From: Trebonia sp963737285
Lineage (GTDB): Bacteria; Actinomycetota; Actinomycetes; Streptosporangiales; Streptosporangiaceae
Assembly: GCA_963737285.1 (NCBI GenBank)
Contig: CAVTRT010000002.1
Span: forward strand, 1,922,001-1,986,000
Length of the DNA stretch: 64,000 nucleotides
Direction of reading: 5' to 3'
In this document: positions 8,102-17,534 of the stretch, in pieces
Numbering within the stretch: position 1 is the first letter of the stretch
How the letters are laid out: every line of letters starts with the position of its first letter
The notes under the pieces: generated by a model
Databases searched by the model: none
Seen by the model: the letters and a program-made list of their open reading frames with translations, nothing else
What the model was told of the DNA's origin: nothing
Translations under genes and position numbers: made by a program

Positions 8102-8288
8102 TGTGCCGCAGCAGGGCGTCGAGATGGATATCAGTGCGGGCATGTCCGCGTGCCTCCTCTCAGTCACCTGGTACCAGCGTCGCCCTCCGGCTCAGCCGAG
8201 GTCAGGGCCGTTCGGTCGGGAAGTGCGGGACCTTTGGCCATCGACAAGCCGACCCGGGGGCTGGGTTGCCTAGGTCCCGCCCATTGAG
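8102..8288. repeat. Copy 2 of the ~185-bp duplicated upstream control region
   Basis: Same orientation and order of conserved blocks as 49-236. It ends about 70 bp before the GAPDH start. Conservation covers far more than the 14-bp box, so other binding sites or a recent duplication are implied. Confidence 0.8.
8227..8240 (+). promoter_or_regulatory. DosR/OsdR-type box upstream of GAPDH
   Basis: GGGACCTTTGGCCA is identical to the box at 173-186 and lies 120 bp before the GAPDH ATG. A half-match, GGGCCGTTCGGTC, lies about 20 bp upstream, again suggesting paired sites. Confidence 0.6.
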
Positions 8289-8360
8289 GGCTTTCGCCTC
8301 CACCGCTGCAGGTCGCGGGCCACGATCCTCGGCTGTGAGGGGACGAGAAGGGGTAATGAG

Positions 8361-9362
8361 ATGGCAACACGGATCGGGATCAACGGCTTCGGGCGCGTCG
8401 GGCGGGCACTCACCCGGTACGCGGCACAGCGCGACGACATCGAGGTGGTGGCGATCAACGACATCACGGACGCGCGCACGCTGGCGCACCTGCTTGCGTT
8501 CGACTCCACGTACGGCAGGTTCGGCCGCCCGGTGGAGTGGAGGGAGGACTCTCTGTTGATCGACGGGGCGCCGGTGACGGTGCTCAGCGAGCGGGATCCC
8601 GCCGACATCGACTGGGCCCGGGTGGGTGCGGACGTGGTCATCGAGTCGACCGGCAAGTTCCGCGGCCGGGAGCAGGCCGCGGCGCACCTGAAGGGCGGCG
8701 CGAGGAAGGTCATCATCTCCGCTCCGGGCAAGCAGGCCGACATCACCATCGTGATGGGCGTCAACGACCGGGAGTACGACCCTCAGGTGCACGACGTAAT
8801 CTCCAATGCCTCGTGCACTACCAACTGCGTCGCCCCGATGGTCAAGGTGCTGCACGACGCGTTCGGGGTCGAGCAGGGGTTCATGACGACCATCCACGCC
8901 TACACCGGGGACCAGATGCTCCTCGACGGCCCCCACAAGGACCTCCGCCGCGCCCGGTCCGCCGCCTCCTCCATCGTGCCGACGAGCACCGGCGCGGCAA
9001 AGGCCACCGGCCTGGTCATCCCGGCGATGCGCGGCCGCCTGGACGGGGTCGCCGTCCGCGTCCCTGTCGAGGACGGGTCGCTCACTGACCTGGCCGCAGT
9101 CCTGGCCACGCCAGTGACCGCAGACCAGGTCAACGACGCCTTCCGCACCGCCGCACAAGGCGAGCTGGCCGGCATCATCCGCTACTGCACCGACCCGGTG
9201 GTCTCCCGTGACATCATCGCCGACTCGGCCTCCTGCGTACTCGACTCCGAGCTAACCCAGGCCAGCGGCACGCTGGTCAAGGTGTTCGGCTGGTACGACA
9301 ACGAGTGGGGCTACGCCTGCCGCCTCGCCGACCTGACCGCCCTGGTAGGAAGCCGCCTTTGA
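8361..9362 (+). CDS. gap: Glyceraldehyde-3-phosphate dehydrogenase, type I
   Basis: The 333-residue enzyme oxidises glyceraldehyde-3-phosphate to 1,3-bisphosphoglycerate. It has the NAD motif INGFGRVGR at residue 7, Asp34 (AINDI) favouring NAD, the active site SNASCTTNC with Cys152, the catalytic His179 in TTIHAYTGDQ, and the C-terminal WYDNEWGY. Full length for the family. It stands alone, without pgk or tpi, so it is probably an extra, condition-specific copy rather than the housekeeping one. The box and duplicated region upstream suggest low-oxygen induction. The ATG follows a GGGGTAATGAG site. Confidence 0.96.
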   Translation: MATRIGINGFGRVGRALTRYAAQRDDIEVVAINDITDARTLAHLLAFDSTYGRFGRPVEWREDSLLIDGAPVTVLSERDPADIDWARVGADVVIESTGKFRGREQAAAHLKGGARKVIISAPGKQADITIVMGVNDREYDPQVHDVISNASCTTNCVAPMVKVLHDAFGVEQGFMTTIHAYTGDQMLLDGPHKDLRRARSAASSIVPTSTGAAKATGLVIPAMRGRLDGVAVRVPVEDGSLTDLAAVLATPVTADQVNDAFRTAAQGELAGIIRYCTDPVVSRDIIADSASCVLDSELTQASGTLVKVFGWYDNEWGYACRLADLTALVGSRL

Positions 9363-9526
9363 CGGCCACCCACGCTCCCGCACGACCCGCGTGCGCACCG
9401 CGGCTCCGGGAGATCCTCGCCAGGTAACCGCGCTGAGGCCTTGGCTCGGCAGTTTCTGGGAATCGAGGCACGCCCAGCCGCATAGACAACATTTTGTCGA
9501 TCAGATGAATGCAAGCGGCTAGGAGA

Positions 9527-11349
9527 CTAGTAGGGACAGGTGGTGAGGCCGTACGGGGCGTTCGAGGAGGACGAGGTAGACGTGGTGCCCGAGAATGCCG
9601 CGAGGGTCTCCAGCAAGGACGCCGCCGACGCCTTGGCCGCGGAGGTGGTGGCGGCCAGGGCGTCGGTCTTGGCCGCCACGTTGGCGGATGAGGTCTTCGC
9701 CCCGATGAGCGTGGCGCCGACGGACTGGGTGCCGACGTTGGCGGCGGCGGTGATGTTCGCCGGGACGGACTGGTTGTCCTGCTGCGCGGCGCTGACGTAG
9801 TCCCCCGGAGTGACGGTGTCGGCGGCGAGCAGTTCCAGTCCCGGCGCCTGGGCGGTGACCTGGGAGCCGAGCAGGACCTCCAGGTGGCCGGCTGGCAGCG
9901 AGGACAGCGGGGTGGCCTCCTGGATGCCCATCAGGTTGGCGATGACCTGGGCATTCGCCTCGGCGGCGGGGCCGGCTCCGTAGAAGACCTCGGAGTCGTC
10001 TTGGACGGTCTGCGACTGGGAACTGGAGTCGAGGGCCGCGCCGGCCTTGTAGCCCATCCCGGCTAGGTCCTGCGAGACCTCGGTGGCCAGGTTGGGGGTG
10101 CCACTGCCGTTGTAGACGTCCACGGTCACCGACTTAGCCGACGCGGGCACCGCCGGGGTCCCGTAGAACGCCTTGTTCACCTGCTTTTGAATCTGCGGTA
10201 CGTCGATGTAGTTGGCGCTCTGCCCGTTGCCGAGACTGGGAACGTAGACGTCGTTCGTCGCCACCTCGGGCAGCGTGCTGAGCTTCAGGTCCTTGCCGCT
10301 CAGCGCGTCCATGTCGCTGGCGAAGTCGATCAGGTTCCAGCCGCTGTCGTACATGAGGTAGCTATGGGCGTTGCCCAGCGCGGTGGTGATCGCCCCCAGG
10401 TCGCTAAGCAGGCCCTCGGTCTTCAGCTTCCACAAGATGTAGTCAATGGCCGCCTGCTGCCGGGCCGTGCGGCCTATGTCGACCCCGGGAAGAGTGTCGC
10501 GCGACCGGACGTAGGCCAGCGACTGCGCCGCCGACAGGTGCAGGTACTGCTTGCCGCCCTTCTTGGCGTCGTAGCCGTCCTCGTAGGCGTTGAACCCCGA
10601 GTTGTTGGAGGGCGGGTCCGCGAGCGGGTCGTAGTCGGTCAGGTTCGCCCCGGGCGCGAAGCCGCCCTGGGCGGGGCCGGCTGGATGCAGACCTCCAGCC
10701 CGCCGAACTGCTGGGACAGCTCGTAGAAGCCGATGATGTTCGACACGACGAGGTGGTCGATGTGCACGCCGGTGACCGACTCGACCGTCTGGACCTCGAA
10801 CAGCTCGCCCGCCTGGTTGGCCGCCAGGTACCGCTGGTCCTGGCTCATCGAGGTATCGACGGTCTGGCTGAGCGACTGGTTGTAGGCGTCGGCGTAAGCC
10901 CCGTCGATCTTCCCCTCGGTGTACCCCGTTTCGGACAGGCCGAGCGGCCAGATCTCGTGCGGGTAGTTGACCACGTCGTCGCGGGGGATCGAGTAGCCGA
11001 TCGCCTTCTGCCCGCCGGCGAAGATGTGGATCAGGATCAGCGTGTCGGTGTCCTGCGACCCCTCAGTGCCATCCTTGACCGCCGACTCGTTGCCCGAGTG
11101 CGTCTGGGTGAGCTGCTGGGCTGACAGGTCCTGCCCCTGGAAGTTGGTCCGGCTCTCCAGGCCCATCACCAGGATGTTCATCGCACCCGTAGACGGGCTG
11201 TTGGTGCCGAGCGACACGCCGCCGCCGAGCGCGTGGGTCAAGGTGACCACCTTGGAGGTGTAGCCGGCCGCCGTCAGGATGACGACCGCAGCCAGGCACT
11301 GCACCACGAAGCTGACCTTGCCTGTGACGATAATCCTCACCCAGCGCAC
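9527..11349 (-). pseudogene. LytR-CpsA-Psr (LCP) protein with LytR_C domain, frameshifted
   Basis: The N-terminal part (11349 to about 10680) has one TM helix (residues 12-32) and LCP motifs: DTLILIHI, the phosphate-contacting SIPRDD, and GGLEVCIQPA. At about 10670-10680, in a C/G-rich run, the family continues in another frame as GGFAPGANLTDYDP, LSAAQSLAYVRSRD and so on; the tail has a LytR_C domain (VTVDVYNGSGTPNLATEVSQ) and an Ala/Ser/Thr-rich C-terminus. LCP enzymes attach secondary polymers to peptidoglycan at the outer membrane face. Joined length is about 605 residues. Since only one base is out of frame, sequencing error is as likely as inactivation. Confidence 0.85.
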
Positions 11350-11713
11350 GGCCAGGCTCCTCCATACCGGATAGAACGTGTGCTAACCCGACAGATGCTA
11401 GCGCGCACGCAGACCGGTACGGCCCGTTTTCTGTAGTATTCAGCTCCTTCACAGTATTCAGCTTCTCTTCGGCATCTCGGCTTCCAGGGTCGGGAGCGGG
11501 CAAGAGTTGCGGCATACTGATCAGATGTGCAGCCTGAATTGCGCAGCGAGGACATATGAGCGTCTACGTCGCGTCGATGACCTTTGAGTCATAGGCGGGA
11601 GATTTGAGCGAGCGGCGGACGGACTAGCCTCGGACTTTCGTCTGGAATTAGGCAACAAGGTCGTTCGAATGGAAAAGTGCTCTGGCCTGGGACAATTGGG
11701 CTTGTCTAAAGTT
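11350..11713. other. Non-coding gap
   Basis: This 364-bp stretch is lower in GC than its surroundings and holds the upstream region of the LCP gene. No gene, hairpin or repeat stands out. Confidence 0.5.
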
Positions 11714-12010
11714 CTATCCGAACCGAGCCGAGAGCAATTCTCCAATGAAGAATAGCGCACGCACTGCAGGGTCACCGTGTCCGCTGATGGCAAGGGCCTG
11801 GCCTCCCAGGCTGGGGCGGTCTGTAATTGGGTTAATTGATAGGGAGGCCAAGGCGTCGAAGAAGGAGCGGTTGCGCTGCATGGCTGGCGTAAGGTCCGAG
11901 ACGACGTAGCAGCAGCCGGGAACCTGATCCGACTGAGGAATCGGGCGACCACTTGCGGTCATAACCTTGCCGTCTCGAACCTTGTCCGCTCCGGGCCGGC
12001 CCGGCCCCAT
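11714..12010 (-). pseudogene. Remnant of a larger unknown protein
   Basis: The 98-residue frame has a stretch, CYVVSDLTPAM, that resembles a strand/helix near the C-terminus of large ATPase-like or nuclease-like proteins, followed at once by QRNRSFFDAL, which in those proteins occurs about 50 residues later. That suggests an internal deletion. The last 40 residues are not recognised. GC content is lower than neighbours, hinting at transfer. Function cannot be assigned. Confidence 0.35.
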
Positions 12011-12062
12011 GCTGACTACCGATAATGGCTACCGACTCGCGCGGGAGCTCGCGGGGGCACCG

Positions 12063-12857
12063 TCAGGATCCGTGGCGGAAGGTTGCCGTGCATCCGCCAT
12101 CGACGGTCACGATTGAGCCAGTCATGAATGACGCCTCGTCCGATGCAAGGAACGTCGCGACGCGGGCCACTTCCTGTGCCTGCGCCTGGCGGCCGATGGG
12201 CTGCAAGGCGGCGTTCGCTTCCCGCCGCGCCTCGGCGGCGGCACGCTCGGCCGGCGGAAGGGATCCCCGGCCTCCGCCCATGTCTGTGTCGATGTACCCA
12301 GGGCAGATGGCGTTGACGCGAAGACCGTCGGGGCTGTAGTCGACGGCCAACTGCCGGGTGAGGTTGACGATGCCTCCTTTGGAGGCACAGTACGACGGTG
12401 CCAGCGGCGCGCCGATGATGCCGTAAGTGGAGGCGATGTTTATCATGGAGCTTCGCGGGCGCCGCACGAGGTGCGGGATCGCGGCCCTGGCACACAGGAA
12501 GGTCCCGCGCAGGTTGACGGCGATCGTCCGGTCCCAGGCGTCGATGTCGAGCTCATGGAGGCGACGCGACCCGCCGGAGATGCCGGCGTCGTTGACCAGC
12601 ACGTCGAGTTGCCCGAAGTCAGCGACGGCGCCGCCGACCAGGGCGGCGACCTGCTCGGCATCGGCCACGTCGCATGACCTGAAGGACGCCCTGCCGCCTG
12701 CGCTCACGATCTCCTCGACAGTTCGCTGCCCGCCATCGACGTTCGTGTCACCGATGGCGACGGTCGCGCCCGCGGCTGCCATGTCGAGGGCGATAGCCCG
12801 TCCGATACCTGTCGCCCCGCCTGTTAGGAGCACCACTCGGTCGTTCAGGGAGGGCAT
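12063..12857 (-). CDS. Short-chain dehydrogenase/reductase
   Basis: The 264-residue product is a classical SDR: cofactor motif TGGATGIG at 12-19, DVA near 63, NDAG at 89-92 (usually NNAG), Ser143, Tyr156 and Lys160 (YCASK), and PGYIDTDM after the active site. Asp37 after the second strand (IGDTN) favours NAD over NADP. The C-terminal MTGSIVTVDGG is typical of the 3-oxoacyl-ACP reductase/glucose dehydrogenase branch, but the substrate is unknown. It appears monocistronic. Confidence 0.92.
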   Translation of the reverse strand: MPSLNDRVVLLTGGATGIGRAIALDMAAAGATVAIGDTNVDGGQRTVEEIVSAGGRASFRSCDVADAEQVAALVGGAVADFGQLDVLVNDAGISGGSRRLHELDIDAWDRTIAVNLRGTFLCARAAIPHLVRRPRSSMINIASTYGIIGAPLAPSYCASKGGIVNLTRQLAVDYSPDGLRVNAICPGYIDTDMGGGRGSLPPAERAAAEARREANAALQPIGRQAQAQEVARVATFLASDEASFMTGSIVTVDGGCTATFRHGS

Positions 12858-13234
12858 CAGTCCCTGCCTCCTCGTCCTGTTTGCGAACTCGCCTAGCTTG
12901 CTAAGTACCGGGCCCCAAAGACTCGGCCCGGAAACCGTACAGGAACCCAGCGGGCCTATCTGGCTGGGGTGGCCGGTGAGCAGGCGTCCTGGGCCGGGAA
13001 GCCGTGCCTGGCCCAGGACGGGCTGGGACTCGGCCCGCGGCGCTGGCCTCTCAGCGCTGTCGCAGGCTGAGTGAGCTGCCCGCCGGGGAACTGGTTCGTG
13101 TCGCCTGCCGCCGGGACGTGGATGAGAGAGCCTCGCCCCAGGCTCCTAAGCCTCCATAACCTGCCCGCGCTGCGGGCAGGTTATGGAGGCTTAACCTTCC
13201 TGTCTCACACCTGGGCCGGGCTGAGCGGCTGTGC
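12858..13234. other. Intergenic region with one strong hairpin
   Basis: Apart from the hairpin at 13147-13193 this stretch holds the SDR upstream region and no supported gene. Confidence 0.5.
13147..13193. terminator. Perfect 22-bp stem hairpin
   Basis: Arms 13147-13168 and 13172-13193 are perfectly complementary around a 3-base loop. It lies about 40 bp beyond the aldo/keto reductase stop in its reading direction, so it is probably its terminator; no T-tract follows. Confidence 0.8.
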
Positions 13235-14266
13235 TCAATGGCCGCCCGGCAGGCTGCGGGCTCGTTGCTGCACGCCGAGCTCGCCGTAGGGGTAGTCGGC
13301 AAGGTGCGGATCGCTGGCGGCGTCGAGCTCGGCGGTCTCGGCCGCGGTCAGATGCAGCTGTGCCGCACGCAAATTGGTCTCGAGCTGGCCCATCGTGCGG
13401 GCCCCGAGGATGGTCGAGGTGACGGCGGGCCGGTCGGTCACCCACGCCAGTGCGACCTCGGCCATGGACACGCCGCGGTTCTCGGCCACCTTCCGCACCG
13501 CGTCGATGACGTTCCAGGTGCGGTCCGTGCCGCGCCGGTCGTAGGCTTCCATGCCGCGGTTGGGATTCTCGCCGAGGCGTGTCGCGCCGACCGGGCGCTC
13601 GGCCCGCTTGTACTTGCCGGACAGCCAGCCGCCACCGAGTGGACTCCACGGCAGCAGGCCCATTCCGGCGTCGAGCGCGGCCGGCACGACCTCCCACTCG
13701 ATATCCCGTGCTAGCAGGCTGTACTGCGGCTGGAGGGTCACTGGCCCGGCGACGTTCAGAGCGCGGGCCAGGTGCACGGCCTTGGTCAGCTGCCAGCCTG
13801 TGAAGTTGGACAGCCCCCAGTAGCGGATCTTGCCGGCCTGCACGAACCGGTCGAGCGTGCGCAGCGTCTCCTCGAGCGGCGTCAGCGGGTCGTAGGCGTG
13901 AACCTGGTACAGGTCCACCGACTCGACCCGAAGGCGTCGCAGCGAGGCGTCGAGCGCGCGGGTCAGGTGGCGCGCGGAGAGCCCGACGCCGTTCGGCGAA
14001 TCGTCTCGCCCGAAGCGCCCCTTGGTGGCCAGCACCACCGGGTCGGTGACATCAGACGGGCGGCTGGCGAACCAGCGGCCGATGATCTCTTCCGACCTCC
14101 CGCCACCGTACACGTCAGCCGTGTCCACCAGCGTGCCGCCCGCCTCGATGAAGCGGTCGAGCTGCTGATGCGCACCCGGCTCGTCGGTTTCGGCCCCGAA
14201 CGTCATCGTGCCCAGGCACAGGCTCGACACCGCGCAGCCACTGCCTCCCAGTATGCGATAGTCCAT
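13235..14266 (-). CDS. Aldo/keto reductase
   Basis: The 343-residue NADPH-dependent oxidoreductase has the full catalytic tetrad Asp48, Tyr53 (DTADVYGGG), Lys82 (ATKG) and His123 (YQVHAYD). GLSNFTGWQL and PWSPLGGGWLSGKYK place it in the YajO/voltage-gated K-channel beta-like group (AKR11-14). The GARTMGQLETNL motif near the end contacts the adenosine phosphate. Substrate unknown. It stands alone. Confidence 0.93.
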   Translation of the reverse strand: MDYRILGGSGCAVSSLCLGTMTFGAETDEPGAHQQLDRFIEAGGTLVDTADVYGGGRSEEIIGRWFASRPSDVTDPVVLATKGRFGRDDSPNGVGLSARHLTRALDASLRRLRVESVDLYQVHAYDPLTPLEETLRTLDRFVQAGKIRYWGLSNFTGWQLTKAVHLARALNVAGPVTLQPQYSLLARDIEWEVVPAALDAGMGLLPWSPLGGGWLSGKYKRAERPVGATRLGENPNRGMEAYDRRGTDRTWNVIDAVRKVAENRGVSMAEVALAWVTDRPAVTSTILGARTMGQLETNLRAAQLHLTAAETAELDAASDPHLADYPYGELGVQQRARSLPGGH

Positions 14267-14691
14267 CCCGTCAGGTTACCGAGACCCGGAGCGCCGCAAA
14301 AGATGCGCCGTTCGCGCGGATGGTGGCAGTCACGTGGTCAGGCGGCGCCGGGTGCTGCCGGAAGCCGGGCGAACGGAACTGGCCACGGTTGACGGCCACG
14401 TCGAGCGACCCCACCCCGAGCCTGTTCCCCCGCCTTGTCGGGGCGTCCTGACGCCGTCCCTGTCTCGAGATCCGGCTCTGGGTTGCAGCCAACCGACCAG
14501 GGCTAATCGCCAACCTCATTGAGGGCCACTACTTCGCCTGAGCTAACCACTTTCCGCGCGTACTTCGGCTCAGCTAAGGTCTTTCCGCGCGGATATGAGG
14601 TGATTGGACCCGACTGGTAAGGCAGTCGTCCGATGCGGCGCCTCGCTCCTTACCACGAGGCTGAGCTCATACCGCCACGGATAAGTTGACC
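14267..14691. other. Intergenic region with tandem direct repeat
   Basis: Between the divergent reductase and secreted-protein genes. It contains the direct repeat at 14531-14591 and otherwise no supported gene. Confidence 0.5.
14531..14591. promoter_or_regulatory. Two tandem ~30-bp direct repeats
   Basis: Units 14531-14560 and 14562-14591 match at 25 of 30 positions; both contain ACTTCG, AGCTAA and CTTTCCGCGCG. The 31-bp period is three helical turns. They lie about 100-160 bp upstream of the large secreted protein and could be operator sites. Confidence 0.5.
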
Positions 14692-17442
14692 ATGCGAGGG
14701 ATCTTGGTGATGAGCATCGTGACAAGAGTTCCGGCGTCGGTTCGCCGGATGGGTGGGATAAGGGCGATCGCCGTGGCTGGCGCGCTGGTGGTCCCGTTGC
14801 TGGCCACAGCGACGCCAGCCGACGCCGCGGCCGCGGCCGCGGCGGATGCGCCGGTCACCACGACGAGCTACAGCTACTCGCCGGGCTATCAGTCCTTCAC
14901 CGTGCCGGCCGGGGTGACCACCTTGTATGTCGTCATGGACGGCGGCTCGGGCGGCAACGGCCAGGGCAGCAACGGCGACGGCGCCGGCGCTGCGGGCAGC
15001 GAGGTCAGGGGGGACCTGGCGGTCACCCCGACCGAGGTCCTGACCCTGTGGGTCGGCGGTGCCGGCCAGGCCGGAGGCGGGGAAGGCTTCGGCAGCCCGG
15101 CGCACGACGACTTCGAAGGTGGCAGCGGCGGCTCGGGCTGGGGCGCAGACGACGGCACGGGCGGAGGCGGCGGTGCCGCCACCTACCTGAAGGCCGGCAG
15201 CCAGGTCATGATGGTCGCCGGCGGAGGCGGCGGAGGCGGCGGCAGCGGCGACTACCTCGCCGGCACCAGCACCTCCGGCGGGAACGGCAGCAGCGGCGGT
15301 TACTACCCCGCAGCCGACCCGGCTCACCCCGACACCTACGGGACCACCAATGCCGGTGGCTCCGCCCCCAGCGGCGGCGGCGCTGGGGGCCAGGCCAACG
15401 GCACCATTTCTGACAACGGCAACCCAGGCTTCGGCGGGAATAGCACCGCCTTCGGCGGGGGCGGTGGCGGCGGAGGCGGGGGCGGGTACTACGTCTGCGA
15501 CACCAACTGCTGGAGCGCCGGCGCCGGTGGCTACGGCGGGAGCTACGGACTCGGCGGAGGCGGCGGGGCCGGCGGCAACTCATTCGCCGACCCATCCCTG
15601 ACCGGCGTCGCCTTCGGCACGAGCGGCTTCTCCGCCGGCACCGCCGGGCAGATCACGATCCAGTACGGGGCGGTTAGCTCCACCACCCTCACCTCGTCCC
15701 CCAGCACCACAAACGCTGACCAGCCGGTGACGTTCGACGCCTTCGTCGACCCCACCGACGGGGGCGGGACCGTCACCTTCGCCAGCAATGGGACCCCCAT
15801 CTCCGGCTGTGCCAGCTTGCCGTTCATCTCCGGTGGCGGAACCGACTGGGAAGCCGTCTGCACCACCTCCTCGCTGCCGGCGGGCGGCGACACGGTCACG
15901 GCCACTTACTCCGGCGATAGCACCTACGCCGGCAGCTCGGCCTCGACCAACGAAATCATCAGCAAGTACATCAGCACCACTTCGGTGACGGCGTACCCTG
16001 CGGCGGTCGAACCCGGCCAGGAGGTTTACCTGACCGCCACCGTGAGCGGGGGCGACGGCTACGGGACGGTCCAGATCACCGCCAACGGCTATACGGTGTG
16101 CAGCAACGCCACTGTGGTCCCCAATGGCGCCGTCCACGAGGCCATCTGCGCCACGCCGTGGCCTTTTGACTACAGCTATCAGGCGGTGGCCGTCTACTCC
16201 GGCGATACTGTTACCGACGGCAGCTCCGGCAGCACCGAAGTGAGCGTGCTCCCGCCAGCGTCCACCACGACCAGCCTGTCGTTGTCGTCGGCCGAAGTGG
16301 CCTACGGGCAGGAGCCGGCCGAGAAAGTGTTGGTCACCGTCTCCTCTTCCAGCGGGACGCCCGACGGCTCAGTCACGGTCAGGTCTGGATCCGCGACGGT
16401 CTGCACTATCACTCTGGCACCCGGCAGCGGATCCTGCACGCTCCCAGCAACGGAGTTCCCGCCCGGTACCGCCCCGCTGACCGCCACCTACACCGGCAAC
16501 ACCGACTTCGCCCCGTCCACCTCGGCGGCGAAGACCCTGACCGTGTCCAAGGCAACCACAACGACCACGCTGTCGCTGTCGGCAACCAAGGTGACCTACG
16601 GCCACGAACAGGCCGGGCAGGTATCGGTCACCGTCGCCCCCCAGTACAGCGGGACACCTGGCGGCACGGTCACCATCAAGTCCGGCACCGCCACCGTCTG
16701 CACCATCACGCTCACCTCCGGCAAGGGCAGCTGCACCCTGACCGCCACGCGACTCACGGCAGGCACCGCCCCGCTGACCGCCACCTACACCGGCAGCACC
16801 GACTTCGCCCCGTCCACCTCGGCGAAGATCCTCACCGTGTCCAAGGCAACCACAACGACCACGCTGTCGCTGTCGGCAACCAAGGTGACCTACGGCCACG
16901 AACAAGCCGGGCAGGTATCGGTCACCGTCGCCCCCCAGTACAGCGGGACACCTGGCGGCACGGTCACCATCAAGTCCGGCACCGCCACCGTCTGCACGAT
17001 CACGCTCACCTCCGGCAAGGGCAGCTGCACCCTGACCGCCACGCCACTCACGGCCGGTACCGCCCACCTGACCGCCACCTACACCGGCAACACCGACTTC
17101 GCCCCGTCCACCTCGGCGGCGAAGACCCTCACCGTGTCCAAGGCAACCACGAAGACCACGCTGTCGCTGTCGGCAACCAAGGTGACCTACGGCCACGAGC
17201 AGTCAGAGCGCCTCACGGTCAGCGTCGCCCCCCAATACAGCGGGACACCAACGGGAAAGGTCACCATCAAGTCCGGCACCGTCACCGTCTGCACGATCAC
17301 CCTCGCCTCCGGCAAGGGCAGCTGCACCCTGACCGCCACGCGACTCACGGCCGGTACCGCCCACCTGACCGCCACCTACACCGGCAGCACCGACTTCGCC
17401 GGGTCCACCTCGGCGGCGAAGACCCTCACCGTGGTGAAGTAA
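14692..17442 (+). CDS. Large secreted protein: Gly-rich domain plus bacterial Ig-like repeats
   Basis: About 916 residues. A basic region and hydrophobic segment (AVAGALVVPLLA) end in an Ala-rich signal-peptidase site near residue 40. Residues 55-330 form a very Gly-rich domain with poly-Gly runs, common in actinobacterial surface proteins. From about 340 come Ig-like (Big_3/Big_5-type) domains: two divergent ones, then four of about 98 residues starting TTTLSLSATKVTYG and ending TATYTGxTDFAPSTSAxKTL. No LPXTG or TM anchor is seen, so it is probably released or cell-wall associated. Possible starts are TTG 14686, ATG 14692 or ATG 14710. A hairpin terminator follows. Confidence 0.88.
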   Translation: MRGILVMSIVTRVPASVRRMGGIRAIAVAGALVVPLLATATPADAAAAAAADAPVTTTSYSYSPGYQSFTVPAGVTTLYVVMDGGSGGNGQGSNGDGAGAAGSEVRGDLAVTPTEVLTLWVGGAGQAGGGEGFGSPAHDDFEGGSGGSGWGADDGTGGGGGAATYLKAGSQVMMVAGGGGGGGGSGDYLAGTSTSGGNGSSGGYYPAADPAHPDTYGTTNAGGSAPSGGGAGGQANGTISDNGNPGFGGNSTAFGGGGGGGGGGGYYVCDTNCWSAGAGGYGGSYGLGGGGGAGGNSFADPSLTGVAFGTSGFSAGTAGQITIQYGAVSSTTLTSSPSTTNADQPVTFDAFVDPTDGGGTVTFASNGTPISGCASLPFISGGGTDWEAVCTTSSLPAGGDTVTATYSGDSTYAGSSASTNEIISKYISTTSVTAYPAAVEPGQEVYLTATVSGGDGYGTVQITANGYTVCSNATVVPNGAVHEAICATPWPFDYSYQAVAVYSGDTVTDGSSGSTEVSVLPPASTTTSLSLSSAEVAYGQEPAEKVLVTVSSSSGTPDGSVTVRSGSATVCTITLAPGSGSCTLPATEFPPGTAPLTATYTGNTDFAPSTSAAKTLTVSKATTTTTLSLSATKVTYGHEQAGQVSVTVAPQYSGTPGGTVTIKSGTATVCTITLTSGKGSCTLTATRLTAGTAPLTATYTGSTDFAPSTSAKILTVSKATTTTTLSLSATKVTYGHEQAGQVSVTVAPQYSGTPGGTVTIKSGTATVCTITLTSGKGSCTLTATPLTAGTAHLTATYTGNTDFAPSTSAAKTLTVSKATTKTTLSLSATKVTYGHEQSERLTVSVAPQYSGTPTGKVTIKSGTVTVCTITLASGKGSCTLTATRLTAGTAHLTATYTGSTDFAGSTSAAKTLTVVK
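16551..17436 (+). repeat. Three near-identical Ig-domain repeats (294-297 bp each)
   Basis: Units 16551-16844, 16845-17141 and 17142-17436 are almost identical in DNA, while the preceding unit (about 16255-16550) is clearly diverged. This shows recent expansion by recombination and a site where assemblies can collapse. Confidence 0.85.
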
Positions 17443-17461
17443 CGACCACCAATAGCAGAAA

Positions 17462-17497
17462 GCGGGAAGGCCAGAGTGACGCACCTGGCCTTCCCGC
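17462..17497 (+). terminator. Hairpin, 13-bp stem
   Basis: Arms 17462-17474 and 17485-17497 (GCGGGAAGGCCAG and its complement) flank a 10-base loop, 20 bp after the secreted-protein stop and facing the converging IS4 remnant. Confidence 0.75.
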
Positions 17498-17534
17498 GCT
17501 GATGGTGGCTCCGGCTAGCCCCAATGCCGGGGAG

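Noticed and set aside
14889..15600. Gly-rich segment as PE_PGRS protein
   Set aside because: No PE domain; the segment is part of a longer secreted protein with Ig-like repeats.
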